From NCBI GenBank assembly GCA_017479425.1, contig JAFVCD010000043.1, forward strand, positions 1-64,000: DNA of 64,000 nucleotides. Reading direction: 5' to 3'. Made by a program: the position numbers and the translations under genes. The DNA comes from Oscillospiraceae bacterium (GTDB taxonomy: Bacteria; Bacillota; Clostridia; Oscillospirales; Oscillospiraceae). How positions within the stretch are numbered: the first letter of the stretch is position 1; every line of letters begins with the position of its first letter. The notes beneath the pieces are model-generated. The model saw nothing but the letters and a program-made list of their open reading frames with translations. It had not been told where the DNA came from and ran no database searches. Below, in pieces: positions 1 through 8,857 of the stretch.

Positions 1-327
1 AGCGAAGAGATGTATTCTTCGGATGTTACGCGAATCGCTACAAGAGCGGAGTTTGCTGAGATATTTGCCAAGGCTCTTCCGGATATTGGTCTCATTGAGG
101 TCAACAACGTCTATGACGGAGATATTCCCGATGTTGCAGCGGGTGCGAGCTATTATGACGCGGTATATAAGCTCTATCGCGCCGGAATACTGAACGGAAG
201 CGATGACAAAAAAACGTTCTATCCGAACAACAACATCTCTCGCGCGGAATGTGCGGCCATAGTATCGCGTATGGCTGATGTTAACAATAGAATCATTTCA
301 AAAACATTTATTTATTCGAATAAATAA
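1..327 (+). CDS. C-terminal part of an S-layer homology (SLH) domain protein
   Basis: Partial gene: the frame is open from the first base of the window and ends at 327, so the start lies upstream. The visible ~108 residues resemble SLH repeats, with the pattern of an aromatic/acidic 'FPD-like' turn (here IPDVAAGASYYDAVYKLYRAGIL cut short as 'IPDV..YYDAVYKLYRAGI'), then 'FYPNNNISRAECAAIVSR', the usual SLH ending in which a Pro/Asn loop precedes R-x-E-x-A. SLH domains anchor secreted proteins to pyruvylated secondary cell-wall polymers, so this should be a surface protein. The last ~12 residues are a non-conserved tail. The rest of the protein, and therefore its catalytic or adhesive function, cannot be seen. 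A strong terminator follows at once. Confidence 0.75.
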   Translation, partial: SEEMYSSDVTRIATRAEFAEIFAKALPDIGLIEVNNVYDGDIPDVAAGASYYDAVYKLYRAGILNGSDDKKTFYPNNNISRAECAAIVSRMADVNNRIISKTFIYSNK

Positions 328-342
328 TTTTTCATTATTTGG

Positions 343-378
343 AGCACAGGATGCATCACAACATCCTGTGCTTTTTAT
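343..378 (+). terminator. Rho-independent terminator after the SLH gene
   Basis: An 11-bp perfect stem (AGCACAGGATG / CATCCTGTGCT, 343-353 and 362-372) with an 8-base loop is followed by a T-rich run. It lies 15 bases after the SLH stop codon. Confidence 0.85.
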
Positions 379-831
379 TTTGTGTTAAATGTAAAAATAT
401 ATATCAAAATTTGCGTGGTAGCTATACCGTATGAAGGCGCCCGGTGTTGATGACCTCGACGCTCTTGACTGGTATCGTACACCTTGGTTAGATTATGTTA
501 TAATCGGTAATAAATAATTGTGCAGAAAAAATGACATACCGCAAAAAATATGATATAATATATAAACAAAAGAAAACATTAGGCGAGAAAATCATCCGTT
601 AAAATTTGACAAAACACAAATTATAAACGACAATATAAAGGGGCGGAAATTCATGAGTACAAATTAGCATTTTTCGCTGCATTGACAGAAGAGCTCTTCG
701 ACAAACGGCAATAATGTTAGTTTATGCTTCAAAAATGAGACTTTTCACATGAAATATGGGATAATACACAATAAATATGCAGCTGACAGCTTCAGTGAAA
801 ATTATAAGAGAATACAAAAAGGAGATATTGT
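379..831. other. AT-rich intergenic region upstream of the integrase
   Basis: No convincing gene. It contains a short open frame at 431-517 (28 codons, no good ribosome site) and a 4-codon ATG frame at 653-667 after a GGGGCGG; both look like decayed sequence. A possible promoter is ATGACA at 531-536, 17 bases, TATAAT at 554-559, which could serve the integrase although it lies about 270 bases upstream. If the integrase belongs to an element inserted at the neighbouring tRNA-fMet gene, this segment is inside that element. Confidence 0.4.
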
Positions 832-2229
832 ATGGCTAATATCCAAGAACGACGTGATAAAAACGGTAAACTGTTAAGCTTTTCAATTCGAGTTTTCCGT
901 GGGCGAGGGTTAGACGGCAAGCAGTTAAAGCCGTGGACTACAACTTTCGATGTTTCTCCGACTTGGAAAGAGGACAGCGCGCGCAAAAAAGCGGAAGCCT
1001 TTGCCGCTCAGTTTGAGGCAAAATGCAAAAGCGGCGAAGCCTCGGATAACCGTCAGACCTTCGCCGCTTATGCAGACTATGTTATTCAATTGAAGGAGGA
1101 ACGAGATAGCTTAAAGCATAGCACCGCCGTGAGATACAGAGAGCTTGCGAAGCGCATTTATCCTGCTATCGGTCATATTAAGCTGAAAGACCTCCGCGTT
1201 GACCAGCTTAACGACCTTTATACCGCGCTAGGAAAAAAAGGTGAGAAAAAAGTCAGCTGTCGCTGCACAGCAAAAATAGACCTTGAATCCGTAATAAAAA
1301 AGGAAAAAATATCCCGTTCAAAAATTGCAAAAGAAAAAAATATGGCATCATCAACGGTCTGCGCTGCTATAGCGGGAAAGCCTATCAGCAAAAAATCAGC
1401 TGAAAAGATAGCTGATGCGCTCGGATTGAAGCTTGAAAAGGCGTTTAATTGCTTCGAGGAGAAGGCCTCGTTATCATCGAAGACAGTAATTGAGCATCAC
1501 CGCTTCATACATACAGTTTTGCAGCAAGCCGTGAAGGAGCGCATTATTCCGTATAATCCGGCCTCGCTTGCGGAGCTGCCGAAGGTCATCAAAAAGAAAG
1601 CACAGTATTATCAACCGGAGGAGGTCGAGGCAATCCGTGAAGCACTCGAAAAAGAGCCACTTAAGTGGAAAGTGCTTACTCATCTGTTTTTGATAACCGG
1701 CGCTCGGCGCGGCGAGATACTCGGACTTAAATGGAGTGAGGTTGACTTCGAGAACAGCAAAATTCATATCTGCAACAATGTGCTATATTCGCCGGATAGA
1801 GGCATTTATGAGGACACATTAAAGACTTCAAGCTCGGATAGATATATTATCCTTCCGCGTGAAACAATGCGCTTACTGAGCGAATATAAGCTCTCTCAGC
1901 AAAGAGAGATTACAAGCCTCGGAGAGTATTACCAAGACCGGGATTTTGTATTTGCTCAGTACAACGGAGGCGCTATGCACCCGGACAGCGTGACCGACTG
2001 GATGGCGAAATTTTCTGAGCGCCACGGACTGCCGCACATTCACCCACACGCATTCCGGCACACTATGGCGTCAATCCTCTATTTCAAGCACGCTGACAGC
2101 ATTTCCATTTCCAAGCGCCTCGGTCACGCAAAAGTATCAACTACCACCGATATGTACTCTCACATTATTGCGGAGGCAGATAAAAACAATGCCGAAATAT
2201 TGGAGGACTTTTTCCGCAAAAAAGCGTAA
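832..2229 (+). CDS. Tyrosine recombinase (phage/ICE integrase) with an inserted helix-turn-helix
   Basis: 465 residues; AAGGAGATATTGT precedes the ATG. It has an N-terminal arm-binding region (about 1-70), a core-binding domain (about 72-245) and a C-terminal catalytic domain. Catalytic residues are all visible: R292 in TGARRGE, K331, H406-x-x-R409 in HPHAFRH, H432 in LGHAK and nucleophile Y442 in TDMYSH. It should therefore cut and rejoin DNA by the tyrosine-recombinase mechanism. Unusually, residues ~140-212 interrupt the core-binding domain with a lysine-rich segment that reads as a small Cro/XRE-like helix-turn-helix (ISRSKIAKEKNMASSTVCAAI, then KSAEKIADALGLKLE). Integrases with such insertions occur in clostridial mobile elements. 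The gene ends 109 bases from the 3' end of an initiator tRNA gene, a common attachment site, so it probably marks one end of an integrative element that extends left of the window or is a remnant. Confidence 0.93.
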   Translation: MANIQERRDKNGKLLSFSIRVFRGRGLDGKQLKPWTTTFDVSPTWKEDSARKKAEAFAAQFEAKCKSGEASDNRQTFAAYADYVIQLKEERDSLKHSTAVRYRELAKRIYPAIGHIKLKDLRVDQLNDLYTALGKKGEKKVSCRCTAKIDLESVIKKEKISRSKIAKEKNMASSTVCAAIAGKPISKKSAEKIADALGLKLEKAFNCFEEKASLSSKTVIEHHRFIHTVLQQAVKERIIPYNPASLAELPKVIKKKAQYYQPEEVEAIREALEKEPLKWKVLTHLFLITGARRGEILGLKWSEVDFENSKIHICNNVLYSPDRGIYEDTLKTSSSDRYIILPRETMRLLSEYKLSQQREITSLGEYYQDRDFVFAQYNGGAMHPDSVTDWMAKFSERHGLPHIHPHAFRHTMASILYFKHADSISISKRLGHAKVSTTTDMYSHIIAEADKNNAEILEDFFRKKA

Positions 2230-2301
2230 TTATCAAACGAAGTTGAACTTTTGTTGAATTTTAGCGATTTCCTAAAAACTGAAAACCTCAAAAAAGTTAT
2301 A

Positions 2302-2336
2302 AAAACAGCCGTTTTCACTAAGAAAACGGCTGTTTT
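2302..2336. terminator. Bidirectional terminator between integrase and tRNA-fMet
   Basis: A long perfect inverted repeat with stem AAACAGCCGTTTTC / GAAAACGGCTGTTT and loop ACTAA, flanked by A-runs on one side and T-runs on the other. It can end the integrase transcript on the plus strand and the tRNA transcript on the minus strand. Confidence 0.8.
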
Positions 2337-2337
2337 A

Positions 2338-2414
<77 letters not shown>

Positions 2415-2454
2415 ATATGCGGGAGCGCGAAACGCGCTCCTCTTTGTAAGAGAT

Positions 2455-2483
2455 ACTATACCACACTTTCAGAGCTTAGTCAA
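2455..2483 (-). promoter_or_regulatory. Promoter of tRNA-fMet
   Basis: On the minus strand TTGACT (2483-2478), 17 bases, TATAGT (2460-2455), about 40 bases before the tRNA. A perfect GGAGCGCG/CGCGCTCC hairpin at 2422-2440 sits in the leader between promoter and tRNA; it may take part in 5' processing (inference). Confidence 0.75.
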
Positions 2484-2499
2484 GAGAAATCGCGCGACA

Positions 2500-3615
2500 T
2501 TATTCTCCCTGATGCGATTTTTCTCCGCCGGAGGGTCTTCTGCGGCGGAAGCGGCGGTTATGCGACTGCGGCTTATCCGCCTTTTTTGGCTCATCGGCGC
2601 GCTGAACGGGCTTTTCCTCGACCTCCGCCTTCACCCTGTGAACCTCGTGGTTTCTGTGGCGAGGCGCGTGGGACTTCTCCTGCTTCAACGGCTCGGCGGG
2701 AGCGGGCTCCTGCGGCTTCTCGACCCGCCTTATGCGTGGGGCGGGCTTCTCATCGGGGATCCTGCCCTCCGCCTTCATCTGAAGATACTCGGCACGCTTC
2801 TGCTTGCCGCCGAGGACGGCGACCTCCTCGGCGCGGAAGGTTTTTATATTCATCTCCGACACGTCCTCAAGGCGGACGCGGACGGTGCTCTTGAGCAGAT
2901 TAACGTCGAGTACGGTGCCCTTTCCGGCGGGAGTATCGACGAAGGAATCGGGCTTCGGTACGTTCCTGACAAGCTCCTCATACGCCTCCTCCTCGTACTT
3001 GAGGCAGCACATAAGCCTGCCGCAGGCGCCGGAGATCTTGGCCGGGTTGAGAGAGAAGCCCTGCGTTTTCGCCATCTTTATGCTGACGGGCTGGAAGTCG
3101 TCAAGAAACTGCGCACAGCAGTACTGCCTTCCGCAGATACCGAGACCGCCGAGCATACGCGCTTCGTCGCGCACACCGATCTGACGGAGCTCAATGCGGG
3201 TATGGAACACGCCGGCGAGGTCCTTGACGAGGTCGCGGAAGTCTACTCTGCCGTCTGAGGTGAAGAAGAAGAGAATCTTGCTGCCCTCAAAGTTATACTC
3301 GACGTCGACAAGCTTCATATCGAGCTTGTGAGCGCGGATCTTCTCGCGGCCGACGCGATACGCGTCCCTCTCGGCAGCGCGGTTTTCCTCTGCACGGCGG
3401 TTATCCTCCGCGGTTGCAACGCGCACGACGGGACGCAGGGGAGCATGGACGGTATCGTCCGGCACCTCGTGGTTGCCTGCGGCGCACTCGGCGTACTCGA
3501 GACCCTTCGCGGTGTCAACGATCACGTTCTCGCCCTGACGGACATTGATGCCGTTCGGGTCGAAGAAATACACCTTTCCTTTATTTTTGAATCTTACGCT
3601 GACTACTTCTGCCAT
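2500..3615 (-). CDS. ricT: RicT/YaaT-family protein (PSP1 C-terminal domain)
   Basis: 371 residues. The PSP1 domain fills roughly residues 1-260; the family's cysteine-rich motifs are visible as CGRQYCCAQF and CGRLMCCLKYE. The last ~100 residues are a basic, low-complexity tail rich in K, R, P and E, ending in RRFRRRRPSGG. In Bacillus, RicT works with RicA and RicF in a complex carrying Fe-S clusters that affects RNase Y-dependent mRNA processing, sporulation and biofilm formation; the role here is inferred from family. It follows holB by 19 bases, and this holB-ricT order is common in Firmicutes. Start ATG has GGAGAATACA upstream. Confidence 0.9.
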   Translation of the reverse strand: MAEVVSVRFKNKGKVYFFDPNGINVRQGENVIVDTAKGLEYAECAAGNHEVPDDTVHAPLRPVVRVATAEDNRRAEENRAAERDAYRVGREKIRAHKLDMKLVDVEYNFEGSKILFFFTSDGRVDFRDLVKDLAGVFHTRIELRQIGVRDEARMLGGLGICGRQYCCAQFLDDFQPVSIKMAKTQGFSLNPAKISGACGRLMCCLKYEEEAYEELVRNVPKPDSFVDTPAGKGTVLDVNLLKSTVRVRLEDVSEMNIKTFRAEEVAVLGGKQKRAEYLQMKAEGRIPDEKPAPRIRRVEKPQEPAPAEPLKQEKSHAPRHRNHEVHRVKAEVEEKPVQRADEPKKADKPQSHNRRFRRRRPSGGEKSHQGE

Positions 3616-3634
3616 TGTATTCTCCTAAATTATA

Positions 3635-4414
3635 TCAAACGTGCGCCAGAAATGCGTTCAGATAAAGACCTGCAAGGTGAACGGCGCTCATGTTGAATAT
3701 CATATACTTTTCCGCATCGCTGCAGGCGTCGGTTACGGAGGTGAAAAGCGCCTCGCTTATCTCGCCGGTGCGGATCCTTTCGACGGCTCCGCGCTTGAGT
3801 GCGGCTATGAAATCGGCGAGGACGGCGCGATCCTTTTCCTTTTCAAGCTCCGTCGCCGCAGAGGAGAGCAGTACGCGGTCGCGCCTCAGTGCGGCGCGCC
3901 AGAATTTATCCGCAAGCGCGCTCTCGATCATGAGGTCGCGGGGCGGGAGGGTGATGAGCTCACAGCGGCTGCGGACTGTTCCGAGAAGCTTTTCGGGGTT
4001 TTCCGCGGTAAGAATAAATACCGCGTGGCTCGGCGGCTCCTCAAAGACCTTGAGCATCGCGTTCTGCGCGGCGGCATTCATATAATCCGCCTCGCGGATA
4101 ATGAAAACGCTCTTTTCTGCCTCGTTTGGCATTACCATCGCCTGAGCGCGGACGGCGCGCATCGCGTCGATTTTGATTTCCTTATCGTCGCCGACCCTGC
4201 CGGTGACAGTTATATCGGGGTGCAGACCCTTCATCGCCTTCTGACAGGCGTGACACACGCCGCAGGGACGCGCATCTCGCTCACAGACGCAGCTCTGCGC
4301 GAGAACCTTTGCGCCCTCAAAGCGCCCATCCTCGTCCGAGCCCGTTATGATATACGCATGAAAGAGCCTGCCGGAGGATATATGCGATTTTATTAAATCA
4401 GAAATAGTCGCCAT
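3635..4414 (-). CDS. holB: DNA polymerase III delta' subunit
   Basis: 259 residues, short for the family (usually 300-330). The N-terminus has the clamp-loader AAA+ fold: HAYIITGSDEDGR stands where the Walker A loop sits and is degenerate, as is usual for delta'. A zinc-binding set of cysteines follows (CVCERDARPCGVCHAC), then the sensor region AAAQNAMLKVFEEPP and the SRC-like motif TVRSRCELI (arginine finger region). The protein helps load the sliding clamp onto DNA. It is the third gene of the minus-strand block mrp-DUF1846-holB-ricT; GGAGG lies eight bases before the ATG. Confidence 0.9.
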   Translation of the reverse strand: MATISDLIKSHISSGRLFHAYIITGSDEDGRFEGAKVLAQSCVCERDARPCGVCHACQKAMKGLHPDITVTGRVGDDKEIKIDAMRAVRAQAMVMPNEAEKSVFIIREADYMNAAAQNAMLKVFEEPPSHAVFILTAENPEKLLGTVRSRCELITLPPRDLMIESALADKFWRAALRRDRVLLSSAATELEKEKDRAVLADFIAALKRGAVERIRTGEISEALFTSVTDACSDAEKYMIFNMSAVHLAGLYLNAFLAHV

Positions 4415-4435
4415 TTTTTTCCTCCACTACCGGAT

Positions 4436-5920
4436 TTATTTATGGTAGAGCTTTTTCGACTGGTACACCGGCTCGCAGGTGAGGTTTATGCCGAGCTTCT
4501 TCATAAGATTCTCGTCGACCTGACTGAGAATGACGGTGGAGTGCGCCTCGCAGCCCTTGAGCTTCTCAAGCTGCTGCATTGCAATCTCGGCTACGGGATT
4601 CGTCGCCGCGGAAATGCTGAGCGCGACGAGCACCTCATCGGTGTGCAGGCGCGGATTGTGACCGCCGAGGTGATTGACCTTGAGGTCCTGTACCGGCTCG
4701 ATGATGGCGGGGCTGAGAAGGCGGATACGGTCGTTGATGCCGCCGAGACTCTTAAGTGCATTCAGAAGCGCAGCGGAAGCGGCGCCGAGAAGCTTCGTGG
4801 TCTTGCCGGTGACAATCTCGCCGTTAGGAAGCTGAAGCGCAAATGCCGGCTCGCCGGTCTCCTCGAAGCGCGCGAGCGCCTCCTTGCGGCAGATGCGGTC
4901 GTTTTCGGTAACGCCGACGGAGTTCATAAGTATCTTAATCTTCTCGACGTCCATACCGTCGGAAAGACCCTTCGTGCGATTGCATAGGGCGGCAAAGTAC
5001 CGGCGGATTATCTCGTTTTTCGAGGCTTCACAGCAAACCTCGTCGTCTACGATGCAGTTGCCCGCCATATTTACGCCCATATCGGTGGGCGACTTGTAGG
5101 GGCACTCGCCGTCGTATACCCGCTCGAAGAGCGTGCGCAGAACGGGGAAAACCTCGAAGTCGCGGTTGTAGTTTACGGTCATGACTCCGTATGCCTCGAG
5201 GTGGAAGGGGTCGATCATATTGACATCGTTGAGGTCGGCGGTAGCCGCCTCGTAAGCTACGTTCACGGGGTGCTTCAGGGGGAGATTCCAGATCGGGAAG
5301 GTTTCAAACTTCGCGTAGCCGGCGCTTACGCCGCGCTTGCGCTCGTTGTATATCTGGCTGAGACAGGTCGCCATCTTGCCGCTTCCTGGGCCGGGAGCGG
5401 TCACGACGACGAGGGGACGGGTGGTCTCGATGAACTCATTTTTGCCGTAGCCCTCGTCGGAGACTATCTTTTCAACATCGGCGGGATAGCCTGCGATGGG
5501 GTAGTGGCGGTAAACGCGGATTCCCAGCGCCTCAAGGCGCTGCTGGAAGCTCTCTGCGCTGGACTGACCGGCAAACTGCGTGATCACAACGCTGCCGACA
5601 TAGAGCCCGTAGCCGCGGAAGGCGTCGATGAGCCTCAGAACGTCGAGATCGTAGGTGATGCCGTAATCTCCGCGAACCTTGTTCTTCTCAATGTCGCTTG
5701 CGCAGATCGCGATCACTATCTCAGCCTTGTCCTTCAGCTCGAGGAGCATTTTGACCTTGTTGTCCGGCTCGAAGCCCGGCAGAACGCGGGAGGCGTGGTA
5801 ATCGTCGAAGAGCTTGCCGCCAAACTCGAGATAGAGCTTGCCGCCGAACTGCTCGATGCGCTCCTTTATGTGCTCAGCCTGCATCTTGCGGTATTTTTCA
5901 CTGGAAAATCCGATTTTCAT
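4436..5920 (-). CDS. DUF1846 family protein
   Basis: About 494 residues, matching the DUF1846 family, which is common in Firmicutes and has no firmly assigned function. Recognisable features are the N-terminus MKIGFSSEKY, LYLEFGGKLFDDYHASRVLP, TAPGPGSGKMATCLSQ (a glycine-rich loop resembling a nucleotide-binding P-loop) and VNHLGGHNPRLHTDEVLVAL. The ATG at 5920 is preferred over an in-frame GTG nine bases upstream because it has AGGGGTG at a good distance and matches family N-termini. It is likely cytoplasmic. It is followed by holB (21 bases) and preceded by mrp (28 bases), so the block is probably one transcript. Confidence 0.85.
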   Translation of the reverse strand: MKIGFSSEKYRKMQAEHIKERIEQFGGKLYLEFGGKLFDDYHASRVLPGFEPDNKVKMLLELKDKAEIVIAICASDIEKNKVRGDYGITYDLDVLRLIDAFRGYGLYVGSVVITQFAGQSSAESFQQRLEALGIRVYRHYPIAGYPADVEKIVSDEGYGKNEFIETTRPLVVVTAPGPGSGKMATCLSQIYNERKRGVSAGYAKFETFPIWNLPLKHPVNVAYEAATADLNDVNMIDPFHLEAYGVMTVNYNRDFEVFPVLRTLFERVYDGECPYKSPTDMGVNMAGNCIVDDEVCCEASKNEIIRRYFAALCNRTKGLSDGMDVEKIKILMNSVGVTENDRICRKEALARFEETGEPAFALQLPNGEIVTGKTTKLLGAASAALLNALKSLGGINDRIRLLSPAIIEPVQDLKVNHLGGHNPRLHTDEVLVALSISAATNPVAEIAMQQLEKLKGCEAHSTVILSQVDENLMKKLGINLTCEPVYQSKKLYHK

Positions 5921-5948
5921 TCCCTTCACCCCTGCTTTTGTGAACTTT

Positions 5949-6776
5949 TTATAGCTTTTCTATCTTATTCAGCACCTCGTCGAGCGCGCCGCACTCGATG
6001 CTCTCGACCTCGCCCCTGTCGACAAGCGCGGCAAAGTCGGGATTTATCGGCAGCTCGGCGGTGCAGTCGACGCCGTACCTCTCAGCGAGAGCCTTGACGT
6101 CGCCGGAGCCGAAGATGCGGTGCTTTTCTCCGCAGCTCGGGCACCGGAACCACGCCATATTCTCGACGATGGCGATTATGGGCTTATCCATCATTGCCGC
6201 CATCTTGACCGCCTTCTCGACGATGGTGCCGACCATCTCCTGCGGGCTTGTGACGACGATGATACCGTCCACAGGGAGGCTCTGGAAGATGGTGAGCGGA
6301 ACGTCGCCCGTTCCGGGAGGCATATCGACGAACATATAGTCAACGTCGCCCCACGCGACGTCGGTCCAGAACTGACCGACAACTCCGGCTATGACCGGGC
6401 CGCGCCACACTACGGGGTCGGAGGCAGAGTCGAGGAGCATATTCATGCTCATTATCTGTATGCCGGACTTCGTAACGGCGGGGAAGATGCTCTTTCCGTC
6501 CGAAACAGCTCTGTCGCGGATACCGAACTCGGCGGGAACGGAGGGGCCGGTAATATCGGCGTCGAGAACGGCGACTGAAGCGCCTCTCTTTGCCATATTC
6601 ACGGCGCTGAGCGCGGTGACGAGGCTTTTGCCGACGCCGCCCTTACCGGATACGACTGCGATGACTTTTTTTACGTTTGAGCCCTCGTTCTGGGGCTTTA
6701 AGAAGCTCTGCGGCTCTCTGCGGGAGGAACAGTCCTGACCGCAGGAGGAGCAGTTAGACGTGCAGTTTTCAGCCAA
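5949..6776 (-). CDS. mrp: Mrp/NBP35-type iron-sulfur cluster carrier ATPase
   Basis: 275 residues. An N-terminal cysteine cluster (C-x3-C-x2-C-x3-C within the first 20 residues) resembles Nbp35 rather than short Mrp proteins. A deviant Walker A follows (VSGKGGVGKSLVT), then DADITGPS, DMPPGTGD and a late CPSCG pair that should bind the shared Fe-S cluster at a dimer interface. The family binds and transfers Fe-S clusters to target proteins. The start appears to be TTG at 6776 with GGAG nine bases upstream. It is divergent from murA, with about 300 bases between them. Fe-S enzymes nearby (Rnf, radical SAM protein) make such a carrier plausible. Confidence 0.9.
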   Translation of the reverse strand: MAENCTSNCSSCGQDCSSRREPQSFLKPQNEGSNVKKVIAVVSGKGGVGKSLVTALSAVNMAKRGASVAVLDADITGPSVPAEFGIRDRAVSDGKSIFPAVTKSGIQIMSMNMLLDSASDPVVWRGPVIAGVVGQFWTDVAWGDVDYMFVDMPPGTGDVPLTIFQSLPVDGIIVVTSPQEMVGTIVEKAVKMAAMMDKPIIAIVENMAWFRCPSCGEKHRIFGSGDVKALAERYGVDCTAELPINPDFAALVDRGEVESIECGALDEVLNKIEKL

Positions 6777-6888
6777 ACCATATCACTCCAAAATAAAAAT
6801 ATTAACTTGCCTATTATAATAGAAAATACACTAATAGTCAAATATTTTTGATATAAATCGCTGAACGCTTTTTCGACCGAATTTGCTC

Positions 6889-6917
6889 TTTACACCCGCG
6901 GGAAATGATGGTATAAT
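6889..6917 (+). promoter_or_regulatory. Promoter upstream of murA
   Basis: TTTACA at 6889-6894, 17 bases, TATAAT at 6912-6917. This gives a leader of about 165 bases before the murA start, and the leader contains the palindromic repeat at 6995-7060. Confidence 0.75.
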
Positions 6918-6994
6918 CTTTTTACACTGTATAAGTGTCATTATGAGCATTTGTTTTGTGCGTATTTCTCTCCCTTTTGGGAATAGCTATATTA

Positions 6995-7060
6995 AGGAAC
7001 CTCTGAATAAAAGCAGCTTCGGCGCAATTCAGCCAATGCTGATTTAATCAGACGTTCCCT
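6995..7060. repeat. Imperfect palindrome (MITE-like or hairpin) in the murA leader
   Basis: The left arm AGGAACCTCTGAATAAAAGC and the complement of the right arm (AGGGAACGTCTGATTAAATC) match at most positions, and the pairing continues through CAGC and GGC to a short loop. The ends read AGGAAC/GTTCCCT. It could be a small non-autonomous mobile repeat or a transcribed hairpin that controls murA. It ends 28 bases before the start codon. Confidence 0.7.
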
Positions 7061-7087
7061 ACAAATTATTGAGTGGAGGCCAAAGCC

Positions 7088-8386
7088 TTGTTTAAGTATA
7101 TCGTTCGAGGCGGCAAAGAGCTGAGCGGAATCATCGAGATCTCCGGAGCCAAAAACGCCGCCGTCGGCATGATACCCGCCGCCATACTTGTGGACGGAGT
7201 GTGCCGCATTGAGAATATCCCGCAGATATCCGATACGAATATCCAGCTCGGCATACTCAGAACTCTCGGCGCATCTGTAAAGATGGTGAACCCCCACACT
7301 ATGGATATCGATTGTGGCGGAATCAAAACACCAGTCGCCGATTTTGATATGATGCAGAAGCTCCGCGCGAGCTATTACCTTATAGGCGCTCTCCTCGGCA
7401 AATTCGGCGAGGCGGTGGTCGCCATGCCCGGCGGCTGCAATTTCGGCGGCGTTCGCCCCATTGACCAGCACGTCAAGGGCTTCGAGGCGATGGGCGCAAC
7501 GGTCGAACTCAAAAACGGCCTCGTCTATGCGAAGGCGGAGGGCGGAAGGCTTCACGGCGCAAATATCTATCTCGACGTCGTATCTGTCGGCGCGACGATA
7601 AATCTTATGCTCGCGGCTGTTCTCGCAAAGGGAAGAACCATCATTGAAAACGCCGCGCGCGAGCCGCACATCGTCGACGTTGCGAACTTCCTGAACTCTA
7701 TGGGCGCAGATGTGCGCGGAGCGGGAACGAACGTTATTAAAATCCGCGGTGTGGATCACCTCACCGGCGGCTTCTACTCTATAATCCCCGATCAGATCGA
7801 GGCCGGCACCTATATGGCGGCCGTTGCCGGCACCGGCGGAGAGCTTATTATCCGAAATGTCATTCCGAAGCACTTGAACTGCATCTCCGGCAAGCTTGAG
7901 GAGATGGGCGTCGAGGTCGAGGAGGGCGAGGACGAGGTGCTTGTGCGCAGACATGGCCCGCTTCGCCGCACTAACTTTAAAACTCAGCCTTATCCCGGCT
8001 TCCCAACGGATATGCAGCCGCAGCTGACAACTGTTCTCGCTATTGCAAACGGCACAAGCCGTGTTACCGAGGGAGTTTGGGACAGCAGATATAAATACGT
8101 TGACGAGCTTACAAAAATGGGCGCAAATATCAGAGTTGACGGGCGTACTGCCTATGTCGAGGGTGTTTCAAAGCTCACCGGAGCGCACGTCAAGGCGTGC
8201 GACCTCCGTGCGGGCGCCGCTATGGTGATCGCCGGACTCTGTGCCGAGGGCGTAACCGAAATTGAGGGCGTTGAATATGTCGAGCGCGGCTATGAGGAGC
8301 TTATAAAGAAGCTTCGCTCTGTCGGCGCAGATATAGAGTGCATCGAGATTCCGGACGCCGATACCGCGATCCCGAACGCCGGCTGA
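7088..8386 (+). CDS. murA: UDP-N-acetylglucosamine 1-carboxyvinyltransferase
   Basis: About 432 residues, the usual MurA length. It transfers enolpyruvate from PEP to UDP-GlcNAc, the first committed step of peptidoglycan synthesis in the cytoplasm. The fosfomycin-reactive catalytic cysteine is present at residue ~117 in MPGGCNFGG, followed by RPIDQH; the N-terminal KNAA motif and the C-terminal AGAAMVIAGL are also clear. I place the start at TTG 7088 (MFKYIVRGG) because GGAGG lies eight bases upstream and the sequence matches family N-termini; an in-frame GTG at 7073 overlaps that ribosome site. It leads a plus-strand block with rlmH (1 base gap). Confidence 0.95.
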   Translation: MFKYIVRGGKELSGIIEISGAKNAAVGMIPAAILVDGVCRIENIPQISDTNIQLGILRTLGASVKMVNPHTMDIDCGGIKTPVADFDMMQKLRASYYLIGALLGKFGEAVVAMPGGCNFGGVRPIDQHVKGFEAMGATVELKNGLVYAKAEGGRLHGANIYLDVVSVGATINLMLAAVLAKGRTIIENAAREPHIVDVANFLNSMGADVRGAGTNVIKIRGVDHLTGGFYSIIPDQIEAGTYMAAVAGTGGELIIRNVIPKHLNCISGKLEEMGVEVEEGEDEVLVRRHGPLRRTNFKTQPYPGFPTDMQPQLTTVLAIANGTSRVTEGVWDSRYKYVDELTKMGANIRVDGRTAYVEGVSKLTGAHVKACDLRAGAAMVIAGLCAEGVTEIEGVEYVERGYEELIKKLRSVGADIECIEIPDADTAIPNAG

Positions 8387-8387
8387 G

Positions 8388-8840
8388 ATGCTCGATATAA
8401 TAATTATCGCCGTCGGCAAGCTGAAGGAAAAATTCTATCTCGACGCCTGCGGCGAGTACATAAAGCGGCTCGGAGCCTACTGCAAAATCGCGGTCAATGA
8501 GCTTCCGGAGTCGAAAAAAGAGAACAACATGGAGTACGAGGCGGACGCAATTCTCGCCGCCGTGCCGAAGGGCGCGTACATCTGTGCGATGTGCGTTGAG
8601 GGCGAGGAGATGACGAGCGAGGAGTTTTCCGCCAGAATCGTTAAAATCTCCGCTGAGGCGAGCAAAATCTGCTTCATCATCGGCGGGTCGGACGGGCTCA
8701 GCCCGAGAGTCAAGAGCGCCGCAAAGCTCAGAATGAGTATGTCGCGCATGACACTGCCGCACCACCTTGCGCGGGTAATGCTGCTTGAGCAGATTTACCG
8801 CGCGATGAACATCGCCTCCGGCGGAAAGTACCACAAATAA
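8388..8840 (+). CDS. rlmH: 23S rRNA pseudouridine-1915 N3-methyltransferase
   Basis: 150 residues, with the SPOUT-fold hallmarks FIIGGSDGLSP and LPHHLARVMLLEQIYRA, ending in the typical GGKYHK. RlmH methylates pseudouridine 1915 in helix 69 of 23S rRNA on assembled ribosomes, using SAM bound in the knot. The ATG lies one base after the murA stop, suggesting translational coupling. Confidence 0.95.
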   Translation: MLDIIIIAVGKLKEKFYLDACGEYIKRLGAYCKIAVNELPESKKENNMEYEADAILAAVPKGAYICAMCVEGEEMTSEEFSARIVKISAEASKICFIIGGSDGLSPRVKSAAKLRMSMSRMTLPHHLARVMLLEQIYRAMNIASGGKYHK

Positions 8841-8857
8841 TTTATGGAGGTGCTCCT

